A DNA stretch of 64,000 bases from the NCBI GenBank assembly GCA_013289855.1, contig JABCZD010000004.1, positions 372,001 to 436,000 of the forward strand, given 5' to 3'. The notes below the pieces were generated by a model. It searched no databases. It saw only the letters and a list, made by a program, of their open reading frames with translations, and was not told the DNA's origin. Both the position numbers and the translations under genes were made by a program. The number at the start of each line of letters is the position of its first letter. Within the stretch, counting starts at the first letter, position 1. The stretch comes from Acidobacteriota bacterium. GTDB taxonomy: Bacteria > Acidobacteriota > Terriglobia > Acidiferrales > UBA7541. Below are positions 1-8,589 of this stretch, one piece after another.

Positions 1-974
1 GCGTGCAGCGGGCGAGCATCCTCAAGCACGAGCCGCTTCATTACGGTGTCTGTCTGGCCCCGGCTCGCGGGCTGAGCAGCGAGCAACGATTGCGGAGCGT
101 GCAACAATATCGCTTTCTTGCCCGGTACATCCTCGGCAGTGACATCGAATTCCACCGTTGCGCTGCCACGTTGCTTCAGCATCGCCCACAAAGCGCGGGC
201 CGGGGCATTCGTTGCAGCTGGTGGATCAAAGAAGGGACTCACCACGAAAGCTGAATCCGGCGGAACATTCTCCGGCCACAGGCTTTTCAATACCCGCAGG
301 GCATCCGGCCTCTCTGGGCCTGTGACCACTGCGAATGCCCTCAGTTTTGCGATTGTGGACTGCGAATTCCCAATACCCCAAGAGCGCGTTGCCTTGGATA
401 TGCGCGTCAGAAATGCATTCCATCGCCGCACGGCAGCACTCTGAGAGCGCGTTGCGGGATCTGTATAGCGAACCGCATCAGCAAGGAAACTGATGATTTC
501 ATCGAGGGCCGCCAAGGATGCTTCGGAGCCCTTGAAGTAATCCAGCGCGCCGAAGACTTCGTGATTCCGGCGATAACCGTCCTCGGTCAAATTGGATGAT
601 GCAACAAGAAGGCGAGCACAACGGCTCCACAGTAACAGCGACACTTTGCTATGGAGGATTCCACGAGGTACTCGCGCCGACAGCAAATCCCAACGCAGGC
701 TGCGGACTCCACGCGCGTGATTTTGGTCCACCAGCGCGGCCGCGCATTCCAGTTGCGAGAGCTTCTCTTCGCGCTCGATCAGATAGGCGGGGCCGTCTTC
801 TGTCGCATTGGTTCCAAGTTGCAGAAATCTCCCCAGGCATTCCTCCTCGAAAAAAACCGGGGAGAACGTGAAACTCGTCGCCAAGCACCCCACCGGCTCG
901 CCCGCGTCGTCTGGGGGAATCCAGGCGTCGAGAATCTTTCCATAACCTGGCGTCTGGTCTTTGCGTTTCGTCAT
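1..974 (-). CDS. Phospholipase D-like domain protein (partial, runs off left edge)
   Basis: The frame opens at ATG 974 and stays open to the window edge, giving at least 324 residues. Near residue 107 it has a PLD-type signature, H-S-K followed about 17 residues later by S-N-L-T, as in HKD-type phosphodiesterases and many nuclease-like members. A second HKD half is not reached in the visible part. The start overlaps the stop of the upstream gene by four bases (ATGA), so the two are translationally coupled. Such PLD proteins occur in helicase-containing anti-phage operons and in Smf-like restriction systems, but the partner that would decide this is off the window. Confidence 0.7.
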   Translation of the reverse strand, partial: MTKRKDQTPGYGKILDAWIPPDDAGEPVGCLATSFTFSPVFFEEECLGRFLQLGTNATEDGPAYLIEREEKLSQLECAAALVDQNHARGVRSLRWDLLSARVPRGILHSKVSLLLWSRCARLLVASSNLTEDGYRRNHEVFGALDYFKGSEASLAALDEIISFLADAVRYTDPATRSQSAAVRRWNAFLTRISKATRSWGIGNSQSTIAKLRAFAVVTGPERPDALRVLKSLWPENVPPDSAFVVSPFFDPPAATNAPARALWAMLKQRGSATVEFDVTAEDVPGKKAILLHAPQSLLAAQPASRGQTDTVMKRLVLEDARPLH

Positions 975-2290
975 ACCTTCACGAGTTTGAGATCGTTGGC
1001 GAATTGCCAAAGAGATGGAGTCCGAAAGAGGTGAACGTATCCATCATCGTGCGTGCCGGCTTTATCCGTTCGGTAGTCCGGCCGGATGATCACGCCTCCA
1101 TCGTCAAACCGCTCGAACCAGGGGCTCTTGCCATTCGGCGGTTTGCGTCGTTGCGTGGTCCGGTGATGGTCGAGCAGCCGCTCCACCCATTCCTGCGGGC
1201 TGCCTCGTTCGGCAAGGCTTGCAAACATCTCGCTAAATCTCACGCTCTCTCCCACAGCCTCAAGACGTGTCAAGGCCTGGCCAAACAACTCTGGCACACG
1301 TTTACTTGCGCTGTGCACAGAACGTAGTCTGGCGAGCGCAACAAGCGGAGTCTTACTGCCCGCTTGCCGCGTCATTTCGCGAAGGCAATCCTGAAATGCG
1401 TCCTGGCAAAGACGCGAGAACAATTCAAAACTGTTGATAGCATCGAGCAATTCGCGCAGTTCTTGGCGGGCTCCCGCGCGAAGCGCGCGATGGAATTCTC
1501 TCTCCGAGTACGCTTTCTCCCATGCTCGGCGGCCTTTCTCGCCGAATAGAAATTCGACCACGTCTTGGCGGAAACCCTTCGCGTCGTTCAGCAACGCATT
1601 TGCAACACAGCGAGCTTCCTTCGGTCTAACGTCCTGCGGGGAAAGATGCTTCCTGAAGAATTCCCACCCCGCCCAACCGCTGCTCCGATCCGTGGAACCG
1701 CGCTTGAGGCCATCAGATACTGCGTCTCTCAATTTGGACCGCGCGTCCAAGCCCGGTCCACCGCCAGTTCCGACGAAACCTGACAACCCTTGCTCAACAG
1801 CCCAGGTGCTCAGCAGGTGGAAACCCGTCTCACCAAGACGTCCCCCGTCCTCGATGCCGAGTGTTCTCGCGAGCTGGCGATACACGCCATGAAATCCGAA
1901 CACTGTCGCTGTTTTCAGATACCGTTTTGCCGAAAGAGGCACACCGTCGTCTATCGCGCGCGCTGCCTTCAGGTTCCCCGGTATTCCGACGGTTCCGTCC
2001 CCGTCGGACGTTCTTATTAAGCCCTCAACGAAATACCACTCGAAAACCATCCAGGGTGGGCTGATTCCGTCGCTTGCTAGCATTTCCTCATCGAACTCCT
2101 GACAGACCTCAAGCGAGACTGCCATTGCGGTGAGGAATCGTGGCCGACGCTGACGTTCGCGGACGCCCGGTACGAGCCTGACAGCAAGCGCATCGGCGAG
2201 CGGCTCCGTCCCGAGGGGATCGATTCCACCTTCAATGGCTTCCGCCTCATCCTTTTCGCTTAACAGCGGAGTCAGCGCGTAAGGCTGCAT
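971..2290 (-). CDS. Conserved hypothetical protein, 439 aa
   Basis: The family is not recognised with confidence. The N-terminus (residues 1-70) has an acidic start and a basic segment rich in Arg and Pro, which loosely recalls the DUF6361-type proteins found beside PLD and helicase genes; this is an impression only. There is no signal peptide or membrane segment. The C-terminal 60 residues are basic and aromatic. It is the middle gene of a minus-strand set: about 100 bases downstream of the nuclease-like gene (2393-2839) and coupled by an ATGA overlap to the PLD-like gene. The tight coupling suggests the products act together, plausibly in defence, but function is unknown. Confidence 0.6.
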   Translation of the reverse strand: MQPYALTPLLSEKDEAEAIEGGIDPLGTEPLADALAVRLVPGVRERQRRPRFLTAMAVSLEVCQEFDEEMLASDGISPPWMVFEWYFVEGLIRTSDGDGTVGIPGNLKAARAIDDGVPLSAKRYLKTATVFGFHGVYRQLARTLGIEDGGRLGETGFHLLSTWAVEQGLSGFVGTGGGPGLDARSKLRDAVSDGLKRGSTDRSSGWAGWEFFRKHLSPQDVRPKEARCVANALLNDAKGFRQDVVEFLFGEKGRRAWEKAYSEREFHRALRAGARQELRELLDAINSFELFSRLCQDAFQDCLREMTRQAGSKTPLVALARLRSVHSASKRVPELFGQALTRLEAVGESVRFSEMFASLAERGSPQEWVERLLDHHRTTQRRKPPNGKSPWFERFDDGGVIIRPDYRTDKAGTHDDGYVHLFRTPSLWQFANDLKLVKV

Positions 2291-2392
2291 GAACTTCCCC
2301 CCAAGTCGAATTGCTTCCCGTCAGCGTGATGGCGATGTCTATATTAGATGGAGATCCTATCCACCTCGTCCAGGTTGACGTCATCGTCGCGC

Positions 2393-2839
2393 CTAGCCGT
2401 GCCGGACATACTGCACACTTACTTTTAATCCGTGTTCCGCCAGATACTTGGTGTACGCACGCGGCATCGGAGCGTCAAGAAAAGGACGCCCATATTTTTC
2501 TTCCGTGATGAACACCAGGCAGGTAATCTTCTTTTTGCGTTTTTCATTCCAAATGATGACCTTCACGATGTCCTTGTAAAATTCAGCCCAGGCATTCTTG
2601 CCGGATACTTTGAATTCGTAGGCGCAAGCCGTCTCCGTATCCAGGATGTCGAGTTTCTGATCCAGCTCTGGAGTCACCAGGGCCTCGATTTGAAAGCGAT
2701 CCGGGTCCAGCGTATGCACTGCGCCTCGCCATGCCTTAGCTATGGCCTGCGCGTTCTTCGTGTTCTCGGAAACGTCGGACGAATTTTTAATTCTTGCAGC
2801 GAACGCGATTTGAGCAGCCGTTACGACCGGATCTTCCAT
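2393..2839 (-). CDS. PD-(D/E)XK nuclease-like protein, 148 aa
   Basis: A small soluble protein with the arrangement of a PD-(D/E)XK core: Asp64 in a K-L-D-I-L strand, then Glu75-Phe-Lys77 at the end of the next strand (E-x-K), followed by a Lys-rich alpha/beta tail. This fits a restriction-endonuclease-like fold, but the motif is short and the call rests on pattern only. I chose ATG 2839 because an AGGA/GGAGG stretch precedes it; an in-frame GTG at 2857 lies inside that ribosome-binding region. It leads the minus-strand set with the 439-aa protein and the PLD-like protein. A perfect inverted repeat just upstream may be its operator. Confidence 0.5.
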   Translation of the reverse strand: MEDPVVTAAQIAFAARIKNSSDVSENTKNAQAIAKAWRGAVHTLDPDRFQIEALVTPELDQKLDILDTETACAYEFKVSGKNAWAEFYKDIVKVIIWNEKRKKKITCLVFITEEKYGRPFLDAPMPRAYTKYLAEHGLKVSVQYVRHG

Positions 2840-2863
2840 CACCGTCCTGACCTCCACTATCGT

Positions 2864-2887
2864 GAATGATAACGTCCTTTATCATTC
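2864..2887. promoter_or_regulatory. Inverted repeat upstream of nuclease-like gene (possible operator)
   Basis: The arms GAATGATAA (2864-2872) and TTATCATTC (2879-2887) are a perfect 9-bp inverted repeat around a 6-base spacer. It sits 25 bases before the nuclease-like start and in the divergent interval with the PLD gene at 3051. Position and symmetry suggest a repressor site; no regulator is assigned. Confidence 0.4.
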
Positions 2888-3050
2888 GCTATCCGAGCCG
2901 AAGGGGAAGTACAACAAAAAATAGTGTTTGCCCAAAATTCCTCACACCCCGTAATACCTGAGGCAATAGTATATGGAGGTTGTAGCTAGAACGTAATGCC
3001 TCTGATAGACTTCCCAGCCACACGGAGCTTCCACCTCGGAGGACACACTT

Positions 3051-4874
3051 ATGGCTGTCGTGAGCGCGACGAAAGGGACGTTGTCCGTCAAAGCTTATAA
3101 GGGAGATATGAAGACGCTTCTCGCGTTCGATCTTACGGACAAGAGAAGCACGAAGAATCTTGCGGGATTCACTCTTCAGTGCGCGCCGACAGGACAGCCC
3201 CCTTACTATCTGCAAAACAATCTTCGATTCGAGACCCCAGGTGATCACACCCAGGACGCGAAAGAGCCCGCGAATTCCAGTATCAACGCGCCGATCCACA
3301 AGTTTCGCTGGTTACACGTACCAGGCTCGGTTCACCAGCGGACGCAGCCCGTGGTCGGTCCCTATACCTATACGGTGACTCCGAGGTATTTCGACGCCAA
3401 GAACTCGCTGCAACCAATCGATCCGACGCTGAGCGGGTCTGTAACTATAAATGTCCAGCCGTTTCAGAAGGCCGCCCTGGAGCTTGGATTCACCCGCGGC
3501 TTCACGCAGTCACAGGCCTTTGTTCATCATTTTGGCCTTAAGGCTCTTATTCGGCCCAAATCCAAGGATCTGATTTTCGATACAACTCAGCAGTCGGGGA
3601 TCGATCCGGCCGGAGACAAATACACGTTCGCTGACGAGTACGAGTGGCTTGGCTTCACTGCCCGCGAGAAGATTTTCGCCCTGCTCAACGAGGTCCTAAG
3701 CGATCAATCGCTGCACCTGGATATGTTCGCGTATGACCTGAACGAGCCCGACATGATTAATATTCTGCTGAAACTCGCGGCGCAGGGGCGTATGCGCATC
3801 ATTCTCGACAATGCCGCGCTCCACCACAGCGCCAAATCCCCGAAGCCCGAGGATCAATTCGAGAAGCTGTTCAGGAAGGCCATGAAAGCCAAATCCGATA
3901 TTCTGCGTGGACACTTCGGACGCTACGCCCACGACAAGGCGATGATCATCTCCAAAGGGACAACGGCAACGAAGGTTCTGACCGGATCAACGAATTATTC
4001 CGTTACCGGCCTTTACGTCAATTCAAATCACGTTCTGATATTTGACGATAAGGACGTTGCGGGCCTCTATTCGCAGCTCTTTGACGAGGCGTGGACAGTG
4101 CAGGCGCAGAGGGCAGCATTTGCCGCTTCCGCTTTTGCAGGTAAATATTATTCGTTTCCCTCGGGCAACACGCCGAAGATGGAAATCTCGTTTGCCCCCC
4201 ACCCGCAGGCATTTGCCACGACCGTGCTAAAGGATCTCGCTACGCGCATTGGGCAGGAGGGAAAGAAAAGTAAATCCGTGGGAAGCGTGTTGTTCGCCGT
4301 GATGGCCATCGACAACGGCACAAGCCCCGTTTATACGGCGCTCAAGACGATCCACCAGAACCAAAGCATTTTCAGCTATGGAATTTCCGATAATCCAGGC
4401 GGCATTTTCCTGTATCCGGTCGGAAAGACGACGGGCGTACTTGTGACCGGAAAGCCCGTGAACACGCAGCTACCGCCGCCGTTTGACCAAGTTCGTAACA
4501 TCAGCGGAGTCGGTCATCAGATACATCACAAGTTTGTGGTCTGTGGCTTCAATGGCCCTGATCCGGTCGTTTATTGCGGATCTTCCAATCTGGCGCTCGG
4601 GGGCGAGCAACAAAACGGTGACAACCTGCTTGCTATATACGACGGTGATGTGGCTACGGTATTCGCTCTCGAAGCTCTGGCGTTGGTAGATCATTTCAAC
4701 TTCCTGGATCGTGTCGCTAAGGGACCGAAGGCGAAAAAAGGCAAGAAGCCGAAGGCGGCTAAACAGCAGTCAGCCGCCTCTGCCGGGTGGTTTCTGTCTA
4801 CCGATGACAAATGGACGAAGCCATATTTCGATTCCAGCGATCTTCACTCCGTCGATAGGCAACTCTTCGGCTGA
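3051..4874 (+). CDS. Phospholipase D-family protein, 607 aa
   Basis: Two HKD halves are visible. The first is His294-Asp-Lys296 followed by G-S-T-N, and the second is His492-His-Lys494 followed by G-S-S-N. This is the layout of a bilobed PLD-superfamily phosphodiesterase acting on phospholipid or nucleic-acid phosphodiesters. The Asp of each HKD is not obvious, as in several nuclease-type members. The first 180 residues form a separate beta-rich region with no recognised domain, and the tail near residue 560 is Lys-rich (repeated G-K-K-P-K/A-K). There is no signal peptide. The gene is transcribed away from the nuclease-like operon and is followed 114 bases later by the collagen-like membrane protein. 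Substrate is unknown. Confidence 0.8.
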   Translation: MAVVSATKGTLSVKAYKGDMKTLLAFDLTDKRSTKNLAGFTLQCAPTGQPPYYLQNNLRFETPGDHTQDAKEPANSSINAPIHKFRWLHVPGSVHQRTQPVVGPYTYTVTPRYFDAKNSLQPIDPTLSGSVTINVQPFQKAALELGFTRGFTQSQAFVHHFGLKALIRPKSKDLIFDTTQQSGIDPAGDKYTFADEYEWLGFTAREKIFALLNEVLSDQSLHLDMFAYDLNEPDMINILLKLAAQGRMRIILDNAALHHSAKSPKPEDQFEKLFRKAMKAKSDILRGHFGRYAHDKAMIISKGTTATKVLTGSTNYSVTGLYVNSNHVLIFDDKDVAGLYSQLFDEAWTVQAQRAAFAASAFAGKYYSFPSGNTPKMEISFAPHPQAFATTVLKDLATRIGQEGKKSKSVGSVLFAVMAIDNGTSPVYTALKTIHQNQSIFSYGISDNPGGIFLYPVGKTTGVLVTGKPVNTQLPPPFDQVRNISGVGHQIHHKFVVCGFNGPDPVVYCGSSNLALGGEQQNGDNLLAIYDGDVATVFALEALALVDHFNFLDRVAKGPKAKKGKKPKAAKQQSAASAGWFLSTDDKWTKPYFDSSDLHSVDRQLFG

Positions 4875-4988
4875 GTTTGGTGTTTAAATAAGTAGGAGCC
4901 GCTCTCCCACGGCTCTAAGAGAGCCACAATACCCGTAACTAGGTTTCTGATTACATTAGGATCAGGCAGATCCTTTGCGGAGGGGCCC

Positions 4989-6071
4989 TTGGACTGGAAA
5001 ATATTCGAGGAAGCGGGTAAGTATGCCGGTCTGGCCGGTATCGCGCTCATTGTACTGCTCTACATCTTCCGGCAAATCCTCAAACTCCAAATTTTCGAGA
5101 AGATTGGCGGCAAGGGTACTCAGCTCACCATCAACAACATCATCAATAAAGTATTCTGGGTCACTATCGCGGCACTCGCAGCCTGGCTGATTATCGGCCT
5201 GTTCGGTAAGAACGCCGGAATGTCGGGGGAATTGACTGGGCCTGTTGCGACTTTTGGCGCGCAGACCATCCAGGATTCCGACCTCCCTTCGGGAATAACG
5301 GACCCTGTTTCCGATGATTCTTCCGACGACCGGGAAAAGCAGCTTCAGCAACGCAGTTCGCTCGCGCTAAACGGAACCACTCTTGTGATAGGAGATCCCG
5401 GTAAACCCCGAACGGTAACTATCGGTTGCAATACGCTCCGCCTAACGAACGGAGCACGCATCATCACCAACGGTAATCGGCTCGTCATCGCGTGTCTCAA
5501 GACGCTTTTCGGCGACAATTCGGGAATCGTGTCCTTCCCGCCGGGAGTGCCCAAAGCAGGAACGGGCGCCGTGGGTCTCGGAGGCGGGAGCGTCAGGATC
5601 GTGACTATTAAGAACTTCAGCGGGGATCTGGGCGTGTCCTTGCTCGGTCAGGACGGCGGTGACGGCGCAGCCGGGACACAGGGAAATACTGGGCCGAAGG
5701 GAGAGCCCGGTGCGAATTCGGTGCAAGGAATGCTCGACTGTAGAAGTGGCGGCCAGGACGGCAAGCCTGGAGGACAAGGTGCCAGGGGTGCGAATGGAGG
5801 CGTTGGCGGAGCCGGGGGAGACGGCGGCGAGTTGATACTTGAGGAGAAGGCCGCCAAGAATTTCAGGCACGTTGAATTTCGCGGCGCAGGAGGAAAAGGC
5901 GGAGCCGGTGGAACAGCCGGACCCGGCGGATCTGGGGGACCGGGCGGCGACGGCGGCAGCGGTGGAGGCTCATGCGGTGGCGGTCACGGAGGAATATCAG
6001 GCCCAGCAGGTCCACCGGGTGATCCGGGCACGGCGGGCGCGGAAGGAAAGCCTGGAAAGCGAACCCCCTAA
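4989..6071 (+). CDS. Membrane-anchored collagen-like / Gly-rich protein, 360 aa
   Basis: The start is TTG 4989 with a GGAGG-type ribosome-binding site just before it; no ATG fits. Two hydrophobic helices lie near residues 10-27 and 57-73, followed by a Ser/Asp/Gln linker and a beta-rich part with Gly-rich turns (about 130-215). From about residue 220 the chain turns into collagen-like Gly-X-Y triplets, including G-P-K-G-E-P and G-P-P-G-D-P, interrupted by a short acidic segment near 285. Two Cys lie in the Gly-rich part. It is probably exposed outside the inner membrane. It follows the PLD gene and may be co-transcribed. Bacterial collagen-like proteins often act in surface structure or adhesion; here the role is not known. 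Confidence 0.65.
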   Translation: MDWKIFEEAGKYAGLAGIALIVLLYIFRQILKLQIFEKIGGKGTQLTINNIINKVFWVTIAALAAWLIIGLFGKNAGMSGELTGPVATFGAQTIQDSDLPSGITDPVSDDSSDDREKQLQQRSSLALNGTTLVIGDPGKPRTVTIGCNTLRLTNGARIITNGNRLVIACLKTLFGDNSGIVSFPPGVPKAGTGAVGLGGGSVRIVTIKNFSGDLGVSLLGQDGGDGAAGTQGNTGPKGEPGANSVQGMLDCRSGGQDGKPGGQGARGANGGVGGAGGDGGELILEEKAAKNFRHVEFRGAGGKGGAGGTAGPGGSGGPGGDGGSGGGSCGGGHGGISGPAGPPGDPGTAGAEGKPGKRTP

Positions 6072-6196
6072 CACTGTTACAGGATGCATCGCACGCGTGT
6101 CTTATTAGACGCAGACCCGAACGATGCTCAAGAAAATCCTCCTTACGGTTGCGGCCCTCGCCGCCGTGGTGCCGGGCCCAAATTGGTACTCAACTT

Positions 6197-7051
6197 CTAA
6201 TCAAAAAGCGAAGACTGCCGGCCAATTTGCTGGCCCGTCTGAATTTTCGGCAGCGCCTCAGGACCCCACAGGCTACGGAACAGTTCGACCGTCGCTGGCC
6301 CATTCCCCGCGTAGTGATTATTTGCGAACGCCAGAATCATGATGCGGCGCTCGTGGACTTTCTTTAAGAGAGCCACCCATTCGAAAAGGTCACCTTGGCG
6401 GTCAATGATCACCCTGTCCCACGTTTTCGTCTGTTCCTCAATCCCCTTGCGGTCTCCCAGCCAACGAACATAAGTGAAGTCACCCGTTATCAAGTCGAGG
6501 TTCCCTTTCAACTCCCACGGGCGCGGCATCCAACTTTGGTCGATGAGTGCTAGTGCTACACCATGCTCCCGAAGCAACTCCACAAATCGAAGATCCAGCC
6601 AATCCTTGTTCCGAATCTCGACCGCGAACCTGTAATCCTTCGGAAGTTTTTTCAGGAACGGCTTCAGCCGAGCGAGGAATTCCGCTTGGGTCTTGAATTC
6701 AGAACTCTTAAATTTGCCAAACTGAAAAAGCAGCGGACCTAGCTTTTCGCCAAGGGCGTCCATAGTAGACAGAAAGTTTCTGAGGTCATCGTCGCAACCT
6801 ACGAGCACTTTGTCGTGTGTGATGACTTGTGGCACCTTCGCAGCGAACAAAAAGCCTGGTGGGGTCCTCGCATACCAGCTTTTCACTGTGGTCACGGCAG
6901 GAGTCGCGTAGAACGTATTGTCCAATTCCACCGCATCGAATCTGGTCGCGTAGAAAGAAAGATACTCCGTAGACTTCATCCCCTTCGGATAGAAACTGCC
7001 CACCCATCCCGCTGCTGTGAACGCAGAGGTGCCAATGCGAATGTCTGCCAT
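6197..7051 (-). CDS. DUF72 family protein (YecE-like)
   Basis: At 284 residues this matches the usual DUF72 length. It opens with the family signature I-R-I-G-T-S, followed by G-W-x-G-x-F-Y-P and the Y-L-x-F-Y-A-x-x-F-D-A-V-E-L-D-N-T-F-Y strand. Later it has the E-I-R-N-K-D-W segment and the C-terminal A-F-A-N-N-H-Y-A-G-N-G-P-A-T motif. DUF72 proteins adopt a TIM-barrel-like fold; no settled function is known. It has its own start and lies tail-to-tail with the collagen-like gene. Confidence 0.9.
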   Translation of the reverse strand: MADIRIGTSAFTAAGWVGSFYPKGMKSTEYLSFYATRFDAVELDNTFYATPAVTTVKSWYARTPPGFLFAAKVPQVITHDKVLVGCDDDLRNFLSTMDALGEKLGPLLFQFGKFKSSEFKTQAEFLARLKPFLKKLPKDYRFAVEIRNKDWLDLRFVELLREHGVALALIDQSWMPRPWELKGNLDLITGDFTYVRWLGDRKGIEEQTKTWDRVIIDRQGDLFEWVALLKKVHERRIMILAFANNHYAGNGPATVELFRSLWGPEALPKIQTGQQIGRQSSLFD

Positions 7052-7113
7052 CTTCCCGCGATTCTACACTGGCTCGGCTACGCCTCGCCCCAGAGAACGA
7101 GTGTAGGTAGTTG

Positions 7114-7806
7114 TTATTCCATTGGGGTCAAGCCCATTTGCATGAGCTGGTCCTCGCGTACAACAAATTGCACGCCACCCCCGCTACCTCCGAGTTCCAC
7201 TTCTTGGCCTTCAAGCACAGAGCGTCGGATTGCAGCGAGTTGTGACGCTGGGGAGCCGATGCACTGTGACACGACGCTCATGCATCTATCGGGGTCATGG
7301 AACGTAGCAGACCACCGCTTACTGTCTGCGGAGAGTGGCTCCCCCGTCACAATTACCTTTGGCCAACTCTGTTTGCCCGCATCAACCCAGTCCGCCCTAA
7401 AGTGAAGCCGATAGAAATTAGTGTTCGCAAGGGGACGAGCCAAATTCATCCGGACCGAGACACTCGGCTGTTCCTTCAAATCAGACTCGATCCCTTGAGC
7501 AGCCTTATCGGTGAAGCCAATATCTCGCAGAAAGCGGACCAGATGGTCCCATCCTTTGACGTAGTGCGGCTTCATGGCGCCCCCGCTACCGGTGGGTCCG
7601 ACAGGGGCAAACATCACTGCGAAGCCTGGCTCTCCGTCCGGGCTCGACGGGGTTGAATGAACTACGTGAATGAATGCGTCTACCATCGGAAGTTTCTCCC
7701 GTAGGAATTTGACGAACAAAGCGGAAATGCTCTCACCAAGCTCGGCCTGGGCCAATTCCCACAGCGGAATGTCAGCATCACGGATGTAGATTGTTTTGTT
7801 TGGCAT
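7114..7806 (-). CDS. EXLDI-type protein, 230 aa
   Basis: The N-terminus, starting M-P-N-K-T-I-Y-I-R-D with P-L-W-E-x-A-Q and G-E-S-I-S-A-L, resembles EXLDI-family proteins, whose first 40 residues look like a ribbon-helix-helix-type DNA-binding segment. The rest (about 45-230) is a mixed alpha/beta region I cannot assign. I chose ATG 7806 because the family signature begins there, although the frame stays open further upstream. Two short palindromes lie directly before the start, consistent with autoregulation. It diverges from the polymerase operon that begins about 130 bases away. Confidence 0.55.
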   Translation of the reverse strand: MPNKTIYIRDADIPLWELAQAELGESISALFVKFLREKLPMVDAFIHVVHSTPSSPDGEPGFAVMFAPVGPTGSGGAMKPHYVKGWDHLVRFLRDIGFTDKAAQGIESDLKEQPSVSVRMNLARPLANTNFYRLHFRADWVDAGKQSWPKVIVTGEPLSADSKRWSATFHDPDRCMSVVSQCIGSPASQLAAIRRSVLEGQEVELGGSGGGVQFVVREDQLMQMGLTPME

Positions 7807-7807
7807 A

Positions 7808-7844
7808 GCATGTATATGCTTGCACGTATACGCATACTTGTCAA
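7808..7844 (-). promoter_or_regulatory. Promoter/operator region of the EXLDI-type gene
   Basis: On the minus strand a TTGACA -35 box reads at 7844-7839. Between it and the start codon lie two palindromes: CGTATACG at 7825-7832 and GCATGTATATGC at 7808-7819. A -10 hexamer at canonical spacing is poor (AAGCAT), so the exact promoter is uncertain; the palindromes fit repressor sites. Confidence 0.35.
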
Positions 7845-7883
7845 GCGCACATCCAAGTGTCCGTGCGATCGGTGCTCCAGTCC

Positions 7884-7913
7884 TTGACTTTTCGCTTTTG
7901 TTTCGCCTATGAT
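7884..7913 (+). promoter_or_regulatory. Sigma-70-type promoter of the polymerase operon
   Basis: TTGACT (7884-7889) and TATGAT (7908-7913) are separated by 18 bases, close to the housekeeping consensus. Transcription would start near 7920, so an ATG at 7909 that lies inside the -10 box cannot be the translation start; the ATG at 7936 or 7948 must be used. Confidence 0.5.
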
Positions 7914-7935
7914 TACGACTAGTTTCCACGAGCCA

Positions 7936-8568
7936 ATGGTGGCCACTATGAATCCACTCGTCGCAGCAGGCGACGCGGAAAAACGGTCGTCTCCGAAACC
8001 CTGGGTGCTGCCGGATCGTGCGTTGACACTCTTTTACGGTTGCCCGGAGATGCCTCGCCTCTCGCATTACTTTCTTCCGAGAATTCTAGTCGACGAGAAG
8101 CGGGTTTTGTATTTGGACGGTGCCAACCAAATCAGTCCGCTACTCATCGCTCGCTTTGCCAGAGGGCGAGGGCTTGAACCATCCGCGTTCAATAGCCTTA
8201 TTCGTATCGCGCGCGCTTTTACCTGCTTTCAACTGACCGAACTCGTCCGGCGTGTCCCGAAAGAGCTGGCGGAGTTCTCCGCTGACGTGCTGATCGTCAC
8301 GGCCTTGCCGGATTTGTATTTCGACGAAGACGTGCAGGACCGTCCGGCGCGTGCTTCGTTTGAACATGCGCTCGAAGGATTGCGCGAACTCGCGCCGCTT
8401 CCAATTTCTGTTGCCGTTTTTTCCGATGCCACGTCGTTCAAAACAAAACGCCACGATTTTTTTAAGAAACTGCGCAACCAAGCAGATCACATCCTGAAAG
8501 TTGAATCCGGTCCCGACGGCTCCCTTTCCATTACCCGCGAGAAAGATACACCGCTCCTATCAGCTTGA
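7936..8568 (+). CDS. RecA/Rad51-like protein with degenerate P-loop
   Basis: About 210 residues with the layout of a RecA-fold ATPase core. A segment L-T-L-F-Y-G-C-P-E-M-P-R-L-S occupies the Walker A position but lacks the G-K-T/S. It is followed by a strand (V-L-Y-L-D-G-A-N), the helix pattern L-I-A-R-F-A-R-G-R-G-L and a hydrophobic Walker B-like strand (D-V-L-I-V-T-A). It therefore probably does not hydrolyse ATP and may be a Rad51-paralogue-like accessory. The start is set at ATG 7936, downstream of the promoter. It is the first gene of an operon with the small protein at 8590 and the family B polymerase, which suggests a role in DNA replication or repair of the element. Confidence 0.6.
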   Translation: MVATMNPLVAAGDAEKRSSPKPWVLPDRALTLFYGCPEMPRLSHYFLPRILVDEKRVLYLDGANQISPLLIARFARGRGLEPSAFNSLIRIARAFTCFQLTELVRRVPKELAEFSADVLIVTALPDLYFDEDVQDRPARASFEHALEGLRELAPLPISVAVFSDATSFKTKRHDFFKKLRNQADHILKVESGPDGSLSITREKDTPLLSA

Positions 8569-8589
8569 ACACAAAGTACGAGGTGCAGC

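Noticed and set aside
1310..1325. TGTGCACAG near 1314 resembling the int-end repeats
   Set aside because: Only eight bases match, it lies inside a coding region and is palindromic, so chance is enough to explain it.
6124..6342. Frame of 72 codons with a signal-peptide-like start after the collagen-like gene
   Set aside because: It runs most of its length antisense to the well-supported DUF72 gene; only the first 25 codons look protein-like, so at most it is the start of a truncated gene.
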